Assembly (NCBI GenBank): GCA_043763155.1
Contig: JAYULW010000009.1
Location: forward strand, 1 to 36,403
DNA: 36,403 nt
Direction: 5' to 3'
Source: JANYBV01 sp043763155
Lineage (GTDB): Bacteria > Pseudomonadota > Alphaproteobacteria > Rickettsiales > SXRF01
Shown here piece after piece: positions 31,782-36,403 of the stretch. Position numbers and translations under genes: made by a program. Positions within the stretch are counted from its first letter, which is position 1. Each line of letters starts with the position of its first letter. The notes beneath the pieces were generated by a model that was not told the origin of the DNA, made no database searches, and was given only the letters and a program-made list of their open reading frames with translations.

Positions 31782-32882
31782 ATGTTCCAAACCGCTAAAC
31801 GCATTGTGATCAAAGTCGGCTCCGCCCTCGTCACCAACGAGGCGACAGGCGCTGTGCATAGCGTATGGCTCAATGCCTTCGCCGAAGATGTGCAATCCCT
31901 CATCGCATCAGGCAAGCAAATCATCATCGTCACGTCCGGTGCAATCGCGCTGGGCCGCACCCAGCTCGGCCTGAAATCCAAAGCACTGCTGCTTGAAGAA
32001 AAACAAGCCGCCGCTGCCTGCGGCCAGATCGAACTCTTCGCCGCATGGCGCGATGCGCTCAAACCCCTCAAAACCGGCCAGCTTCTCCTCACCGCCGAAG
32101 ACAGCATCGAGCGCCGCCGCTACCTCAACGCCCGCAACACCCTGCATACCCTCCTCGACCTCGGCGCCATCCCCGTCATCAACGAAAACGACACGGTCGC
32201 CACCGCCGAAATCCGCTTCGGCGACAACGACCGCCTCAGCGCCCGCATCGCGCAAATGGCAGGCGCCGACCTGCTCATCCTCCTCTCCGACATTGACGGC
32301 CTCTACACCGCCAACCCTGCAAGCGATAAGGCCGCAACCTTCATCCCCGAAGTCACCGAAATCACCCCCGCCATCGAAGCCATGGCAGGTGGCGCCAGCT
32401 CACATGTAGGCACCGGCGGCATGGTCACCAAACTGGGCGCTGCCAAAATCGCGCTCTCTGCTGGCTGCCACATGGTCATCGCCCGCGGCACCGAACTTCA
32501 CCCGCTCAAAGCATTGCAAGAAGGCGTGCGCCACACCGTTTTCACCGCCGCCACCAGCCCCCATTCCGCCCGCAAACACTGGATCGCTGGCTCCATCCAC
32601 CCCGCAGGCAGCATCAGCATTGATGCAGGCGCGGCAACCGCCCTAAACAGCGGCAAAAGCCTGCTCCCCGCAGGGGTTACCGCCATCGAAGGCAGCTTCG
32701 AGCGCGGCGATGCCGTGTTGATTAAAAGCGCTTCGGGGAGTATAATTGGCAAAGGCCTCATCGCCTATTCATCCGCCGACGCCAGCAAAATTTTAGGCAA
32801 AAAAAGTCAGGACATCGAACTCATCCTCGGCTTCAAACGACGCGACGTGCTGATCCATCGCGATGACATGGTACTGGAATAG
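31782..32882 (+). CDS. proB: Glutamate 5-kinase
   Basis: It phosphorylates glutamate to glutamyl-5-phosphate, the first step of proline synthesis and the feedback-controlled one. From ATG 31782 the product has 366 residues, close to the E. coli enzyme (367). The amino-acid kinase domain shows RIVIKVGSALV, IIIVTSGAIALG, PVINENDTVA and GTGGMVTKLGAAKIA. The C-terminal PUA domain (~residues 275-360) includes GSFERGDAVLI and SSADASKILGKKSQDIE. TTG 31767 overlapping the preceding stop is an alternative start. It is followed by proA after ten bases. Confidence 0.95.
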   Translation: MFQTAKRIVIKVGSALVTNEATGAVHSVWLNAFAEDVQSLIASGKQIIIVTSGAIALGRTQLGLKSKALLLEEKQAAAACGQIELFAAWRDALKPLKTGQLLLTAEDSIERRRYLNARNTLHTLLDLGAIPVINENDTVATAEIRFGDNDRLSARIAQMAGADLLILLSDIDGLYTANPASDKAATFIPEVTEITPAIEAMAGGASSHVGTGGMVTKLGAAKIALSAGCHMVIARGTELHPLKALQEGVRHTVFTAATSPHSARKHWIAGSIHPAGSISIDAGAATALNSGKSLLPAGVTAIEGSFERGDAVLIKSASGSIIGKGLIAYSSADASKILGKKSQDIELILGFKRRDVLIHRDDMVLE

Positions 32883-32892
32883 AAAGACGCAT

Positions 32893-34179
32893 ATGCAGCA
32901 GAACAACATCGTGCCCCTCAAAGGCGAAATCCACGACCAGATGCAAGAGCTGGGCCGCAAAGCCCGCGCCGCCTACGCCCTCATGGCCGAAGCGCCTAAC
33001 GCGCAAAAAGACATGGCCCTCGCCCAAGCCGCGCTGAGTTTGCGCGAACGCAAAGAACACATCCTCGCCGCCAACGCCCGCGACATCGCCTATGGCAAAG
33101 AAAAGGGCTTAGACGCCGCCATGCTCGACCGCCTGACGCTTGATGAAAAACGCATCGAAGCCATCGCCGCAGGATTAGAGACCATCGTCACCATCCCCGA
33201 CCCCGTCAACAAAATCCGCGACGAATGGACCCGCCCCAACGGCCTCACCCTCCAGCGCGTAAGCATCCCTCTCGGCGTTATCGGCATCATCTACGAGTCC
33301 CGCCCCAACGTCACGGCTGACGCCGCCGCGCTCAGCTTAAAAGCAGGCAACGCCGCCATCCTGCGCTGCGGCTCCGAATGCCTCTATTCCTCCATGGCCA
33401 TCGTAGAATCCCTACACACCGGCCTCTCCGCTGCGGGCTTACCTCTCGACGCCGTCCAACTCGTCCCCACCCGCGACCGTGCAGCCGTCGGCGAAATGCT
33501 CACCATGACGGGCCTCATAGACATCATCGTGCCCCGTGGCGGCAAGTCCCTCACCAAGCGCGTCATTGACGAAAGCCGCATCCCCACCATCCAGCACTTA
33601 GATGGCAACTGCCACACCTACATCCACGAAAAAGCCGATCTGGAAATGGCAAAATCCGTCCTCCTCAACGCAAAAATGCGCCGCGTAGGCATTTGCGGCG
33701 CCACCGAATCCCTGCTCATTGACGCCTCCGTCGCCATGGCGTTCCTGCCCCAAATCGCCGACGCGCTTGCTGCTGCAAATTGCGAAATGCGCGGCGACGA
33801 ACAAGCCTGCCGCCTCGACGCCCGCATCAAACCCGCCGACGCATCCGACTGGGACACCGAATACCTCGCCCCCATCATCTCCATCAAGCTGGTGGCAAAC
33901 CCCCATGAGGCCATTGACCACATCAACCGCCACGGCTCCCACCACACCGACGCCATCATCACCGCCGACATCGCCACCGCCCGCATCTTCCTGCGCCGCG
34001 TAGATTCGGCCATCGTGATGCACAACGCCTCCACCCAGTTCGCCGATGGCGGCGAGTTCGGCTTCGGCGCGGAAATCGGCATCTCCACAGGCCGCCTTCA
34101 CGCCCGTGGCCCCGTCGGCGCCGAGCAGCTCACCACGTATAAATACGTGATTCACGGCGAAGGCCAAACCCGCCCCTAA
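32893..34179 (+). CDS. proA: Glutamate-5-semialdehyde dehydrogenase (gamma-glutamyl phosphate reductase)
   Basis: It reduces glutamyl-5-phosphate with NADPH to glutamate semialdehyde, the second step of proline synthesis, and works together with ProB. It has 428 residues in the aldehyde dehydrogenase fold. Visible are VSIPLGVIGIIYESRPNVT, the cofactor-region IIVPRGGKSLTKRV and the catalytic Cys in RRVGICGATESLL. HNASTQFADGGEFGFGAEIGISTGRLHARGPVG is the ProA C-terminal signature, here cited as TQFADGGEFGFGAEIGIS and RLHARGPVG. The ORF opens at 32863 inside proB, but ATG 32893, ten bases after the proB stop with GAAAGA upstream, fits better. No proC is in this window. Confidence 0.96.
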   Translation: MQQNNIVPLKGEIHDQMQELGRKARAAYALMAEAPNAQKDMALAQAALSLRERKEHILAANARDIAYGKEKGLDAAMLDRLTLDEKRIEAIAAGLETIVTIPDPVNKIRDEWTRPNGLTLQRVSIPLGVIGIIYESRPNVTADAAALSLKAGNAAILRCGSECLYSSMAIVESLHTGLSAAGLPLDAVQLVPTRDRAAVGEMLTMTGLIDIIVPRGGKSLTKRVIDESRIPTIQHLDGNCHTYIHEKADLEMAKSVLLNAKMRRVGICGATESLLIDASVAMAFLPQIADALAAANCEMRGDEQACRLDARIKPADASDWDTEYLAPIISIKLVANPHEAIDHINRHGSHHTDAIITADIATARIFLRRVDSAIVMHNASTQFADGGEFGFGAEIGISTGRLHARGPVGAEQLTTYKYVIHGEGQTRP

Positions 34180-34221
34180 CCACCTTTATCCTGCCTTAAC
34201 GCCCTATTGTGCGGCCTATAT

Positions 34222-34249
34222 GGAATTTTTAACCAATTCCCCCTATACT
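34222..34249 (+). promoter_or_regulatory. Promoter with inverted repeat before the aldehyde dehydrogenase gene
   Basis: A -10 box TATACT (34244-34249) lies 29 bases before ATG 34279. The dyad GGAATT-N7-AATTCC (34222-34240) covers the -35 to spacer region, the position expected for a repressor site. Confidence 0.45.
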
Positions 34250-34278
34250 GGCCAAAAGCATAAACAATGGAATTTTAT

Positions 34279-35643
34279 ATGCAAACCAGCGTAAATCCCG
34301 CCACCGGCGACATCATCAAATCCTACGAAGAACACACCCCCGCACAGGTGCAAAAAGCCATTGACGATGCGCACGCCTGCTTCCTCGACTGGCGCAAAAA
34401 ACCCATCGCCGAACGCAAAGCGCTGATCCTGAAAGCAGTGGATGTTCTCCTTGCCCGCAAAGAAGAATTCGGCAAGATCATCACCCTCGAAATGGGCAAG
34501 CCCCTGAAGGAAGCCATCACCGAAGTTGAAAAATGCGCCAGCGCCGGAAAATATTTCGCCGAAAACAGCGAAGCATTTTTGGCCGACCAGCAAATCAAAA
34601 CCGAATACCATAAATCCTACGTCACCTTCCAGCCGCTGGGCGTCATCTTCGCTGTCATGCCGTGGAACTTCCCCTTCTGGCAAGTATTGCGCTACGCCTT
34701 CCCCGCCCTCATGGCCGGCAACACCTGCCTGCTCAAACACGCCAGCAACACCCCCGGCTGCGCCCTCGCCATCGCCTCCGTATTTGAAAGTGCTGGCCTG
34801 CCCAAGCACGCCTTCCAATCCCTCCTCATCCCCGGCAAACGCGCCGAAGAAGTCATCAGCAACCCAAAGGTCGCTGCCGTCACCCTCACCGGCTCAACGC
34901 CTGCTGGCAGCGCCGTCGCCTCCCTCGCCGGAAAATATTTAAAGAAGACCGTCCTCGAACTCGGCGGCTCCGACGCATATCTTATTTTGCATGATGCCGA
35001 CATCGAACACGCCATCAAAACCATCGCCCCCGGCAGGTTGCTCAATTGCGGCCAGTCCTGCGTCTCGCCCAAGCGCCTCGTCGTGCATGAAAGCCTGAAG
35101 GCCCGCTTCGAACAAGGCCTGCTCGATATTTTCAACAGCTTCAAAATGGGCGACGGCTTAGATGCCGCAACCACCATCGGCCCCATGTCCCGCGCCGACC
35201 TGCGCGACGAACTCCATGAACAGGTGCAAAAATCCATCGCCCAAGGCGCAAAACTCCTCACCGGCGGCAAAAACCCCGGCGGCAAATCCGCCTTCTACGC
35301 CCCCACCCTGCTCACCAACGTCACCAAAGGCATGACCGCCTACGAAGAAGAAATGTTCGGCCCCGTAGGCGTCATCATCACCGCTAAAGACGATGCCGAC
35401 GCCATCCGCATCGGCGCCGATTCCGTCTTCGGCCTCGGCGGCGCAATCTTCACCCAAGACAAAGAACGCGGCGAACAACTCGCCCGCAACCATGTCGAGT
35501 CCGGCGCCTGTTTTGTGAACATGATGCTACGCTCCGACCCCCGCCTCCCCTTCGGCGGCATCAAGCAAAGCGGCTATGGCCGCGAGCTCTCCTCCTTCGG
35601 CCAACACGAGTTCACCAACATCAAAACCATCGTAGTCGCCTGA
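34279..35643 (+). CDS. NAD(P)-dependent succinate-semialdehyde-type dehydrogenase
   Basis: A 454-residue aldehyde dehydrogenase of the Sad/YneI (succinate semialdehyde) subgroup. It opens with VNPATGDIIKSYEEHTPAQV and has PWNFPFWQVLRYAFPALMAG with the catalytic Asn. The active-site Glu is in ELGGSDAYLIL, the nucleophile Cys is in NCGQSCVSPKR, and the C-terminal signature is FGGIKQSGYGRELSSFG. The likely reaction is succinate semialdehyde to succinate, but related semialdehydes are possible. ATG 34267 is four codons upstream. ATG 34279 matches the family N-terminus and has GGAA nine to twelve bases upstream. It has its own promoter and is separate from the proBA operon. Confidence 0.9.
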   Translation: MQTSVNPATGDIIKSYEEHTPAQVQKAIDDAHACFLDWRKKPIAERKALILKAVDVLLARKEEFGKIITLEMGKPLKEAITEVEKCASAGKYFAENSEAFLADQQIKTEYHKSYVTFQPLGVIFAVMPWNFPFWQVLRYAFPALMAGNTCLLKHASNTPGCALAIASVFESAGLPKHAFQSLLIPGKRAEEVISNPKVAAVTLTGSTPAGSAVASLAGKYLKKTVLELGGSDAYLILHDADIEHAIKTIAPGRLLNCGQSCVSPKRLVVHESLKARFEQGLLDIFNSFKMGDGLDAATTIGPMSRADLRDELHEQVQKSIAQGAKLLTGGKNPGGKSAFYAPTLLTNVTKGMTAYEEEMFGPVGVIITAKDDADAIRIGADSVFGLGGAIFTQDKERGEQLARNHVESGACFVNMMLRSDPRLPFGGIKQSGYGRELSSFGQHEFTNIKTIVVA

Positions 35644-35650
35644 TAAACAA

Positions 35651-35666
35651 ACAGGAAACTTCCTGT
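35651..35666 (+). other. Short hairpin after the aldehyde dehydrogenase gene
   Basis: ACAGGAA-AC-TTCCTGT is a perfect 7-bp inverted repeat eight bases after the stop codon. There is no T-run behind it, so it is at best a weak terminator or an RNA-stabilising end. A second dyad, CCACG-N11-CGTGG, lies at 35750-35770 before the tRNA. Confidence 0.4.
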
Positions 35667-35778
35667 TGTACAATCCTGCAAACCCGCATATTTTGTTTCG
35701 CAAGTGGCCGAGTGCCAGCCCCAGCGGCGCTTGAGCGATTTAGAATAAACCACGCTTGCACAAATCGTGGAATCCTGC

Positions 35779-35868
35779 GGAAGCTTGGCCGAGTGGTTTA
35801 AGGCAGCAGTCTTGAAAACTGCCGAGGGGGCAACTCCTCCGTGAGTTCGAATCTCACAGCTTCCGCCA
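35779..35868 (+). tRNA. tRNA-Ser (anticodon UGA)
   Basis: A 90-base class II tRNA. The acceptor stem is GGAAGCT with AGCTTCC, the D-arm is TGGCCGAGTGGTTTAAGGC, and the anticodon arm is GCAGT-CTTGAAA-ACTGC with anticodon TGA, reading UCA. It has a long variable arm (GAGGGGGCAACTCCTC), T-loop TTCGAAT and encoded CCA at 35866-35868. Confidence 0.96.
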
Positions 35869-36190
35869 TGTTTCAATATGAAACAGCAACCTATTGGTTC
35901 TAGGTAAACCATTATACTACTGACGCTTAGCCGAAAAGCTCCGTAACAGAGAGATTATTAAAATCACCAATGGGTTGAGGATTTCTTGCCGGTACGGCAA
36001 GAAAGTTGTAGACGTTATGACTGCCGCTTCGGCAAGTTTCTGATTAAGCGACAGAGATTTTGTGAACATGCACAGAGATAGAGAAATATTACTTTTTAGG
36101 CAGATATAGTATGCGTTTTAAAATGCAAAATTCCGCCCTTATGTCGCAAGCCGGACAAGCCTTCCCCGCAAATCCCGCTATCCTCCCCTC
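35869..36190. other. Hairpin-rich, AT-rich stretch after tRNA-Ser
   Basis: No credible gene is seen in these 322 bases. They contain a long-range pairing (35887-35898 with 35966-35977), a perfect 10-bp hairpin (35982-36004) and another GC hairpin (36022-36034). Base composition is unlike the neighbouring genes. Confidence 0.55.
35982..36004. repeat. Perfect 10-bp hairpin TTTCTTGCCG-GTA-CGGCAAGAAA
   Basis: The arms at 35982-35991 and 35995-36004 are exact complements around a 3-nt loop. The right arm element CGGCAAG occurs again in the next hairpin, TGCCG-CTT-CGGCA (36022-36034). No T-run follows. Confidence 0.6.
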
Positions 36191-36403
36191 ATGGCCGAAA
36201 CGCATGTGATATCCGCACTGGTGACGAAGTACCGCGAGCTTGCGGGGAGGCTGGCGGCTGTGGAGAAGGAGGCGGCCACGATTCAGGAGCAGCTCGACCA
36301 TATGACGGCCACACTCCGGCTGTTCAAGGAAGATTTCGACGTGACGGCGATACGCCCCAAGCAGCAATACAGGCGCAACCCGGCACTGAAGAAAGGTGAT
36401 GTG
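36191..36403 (+). CDS. Coiled-coil-type protein of unknown function (3' end outside window)
   Basis: The frame is open from ATG 36191 to the window edge (71 codons), starting MAETHVISALVTKYRELAG. A helical, heptad-like segment (RLAAVEKEAATIQEQLDHM) is followed by TLRLFKEDFDVTAIRPK. I have the impression that small proteins of this pattern occur beside site-specific recombinase genes in alphaproteobacterial mobile elements, but I cannot check it. Codon use is richer in G-ended codons (GAG, AAG, CTG) than in the rest of the window. No clear Shine-Dalgarno sequence precedes the ATG. Confidence 0.6.
   Translation, partial: MAETHVISALVTKYRELAGRLAAVEKEAATIQEQLDHMTATLRLFKEDFDVTAIRPKQQYRRNPALKKGDV

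Noticed and set aside
35705..35714. TGGCCGAGTG copy upstream of tRNA-Ser, a possible tRNA remnant
   Set aside because: Only ten bases match the D-arm. No acceptor, anticodon or T-arm can be found around it, so chance is sufficient.
35574..35912. 112-residue minus-strand ORF over tRNA-Ser
   Set aside because: It is the complement of the tRNA. The peptide SCEIRTHGGVAPSAVFKTAA is the well-known spurious translation of tRNA-Ser genes.
36089..36367. 92-residue minus-strand ORF at the right edge
   Set aside because: It is antisense to the plus-strand gene starting at 36191, whose helical, charged translation is more protein-like and stays open to the edge. The call is not final without sequence to the right.
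1..36403. CRISPR array or insertion sequence
   Set aside because: No regularly spaced repeats, transposase frames or terminal inverted repeats with target duplications were seen by reading. The repetitive look of the genes comes from GCC/ATC-rich codons.

Overview
The window looks like chromosomal DNA of a free-living alphaproteobacterium. Reasons: a TrcR/DUF1013 cell-cycle regulator (a family essentially confined to Alphaproteobacteria), a ~1200-residue class II (B12-dependent) ribonucleotide reductase as in that class, glutaryl-CoA dehydrogenase, OxyR/AhpCD, and outer-membrane proteins (OmpA-like, PagL) that mark a Gram-negative envelope. Codons are strongly C-ended, so shadow ORFs are abundant. 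I cannot name the genus.

Layout. 1-2.6 kb: 3' end of an OmpA-like protein, a lipid A deacylase (PagL) and a large YfhO-like membrane protein, i.e. envelope genes. 2.6-6.2 kb (minus strand): malate synthase, a type IV prepilin-like protein and trcR. 6.2-10.9 kb: an enoyl-CoA hydratase and a variant patatin on the plus strand, then a minus-strand operon glutaryl-CoA dehydrogenase - short asparaginase-like protein - anchored unknown protein. 10.6-13.2 kb: two paralogous GT-C membrane glycosyltransferases and a small unknown protein, divergent from trhO. 14-15.4 kb: a 464-residue protein I do not recognise. 15.4-15.98 kb: a regulatory region with clustered DnaA boxes and a NrdR box in front of nrdJ (16-19.7 kb). 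19.7-22.9 kb: ahpD, ahpC and a 31-codon leader ORF divergent from oxyR, followed by a 43-codon ORF and a secreted serine protease. 22.9-23.2 kb: two tiny lipoproteins. 23.6-28.8 kb: tRNA-Thr, a cytosolic hybrid histidine kinase, a GT2/methyltransferase-like fusion and a GT-C enzyme. 29-35.6 kb: a Csp3-like copper-storage protein, then a tight plus-strand operon phyH-like - obgE - small HTH protein - proB - proA, followed by a succinate-semialdehyde-type dehydrogenase. 35.8-36.4 kb: tRNA-Ser, a hairpin-rich stretch and the start of a gene of different codon use, which may be the edge of an integrated element.

Working together: ahpC/ahpD/oxyR form a peroxide-stress unit with a good OxyR site. 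proB and proA give two of the three steps of proline synthesis. The GT2 and GT-C enzymes probably serve polyprenyl-phosphate-sugar-dependent glycosylation of envelope components. Glutaryl-CoA dehydrogenase and enoyl-CoA hydratase point to amino-acid/acyl-CoA catabolism, and malate synthase to C2 assimilation. Genes are packed very tightly, with three convergent pairs whose stop codons overlap. I did not find CRISPR arrays, insertion sequences or rRNA. The least explained items are the small ORFs around oxyR/ahpC, the DnaA/NrdR region, the 464-residue protein and the segment after tRNA-Ser.
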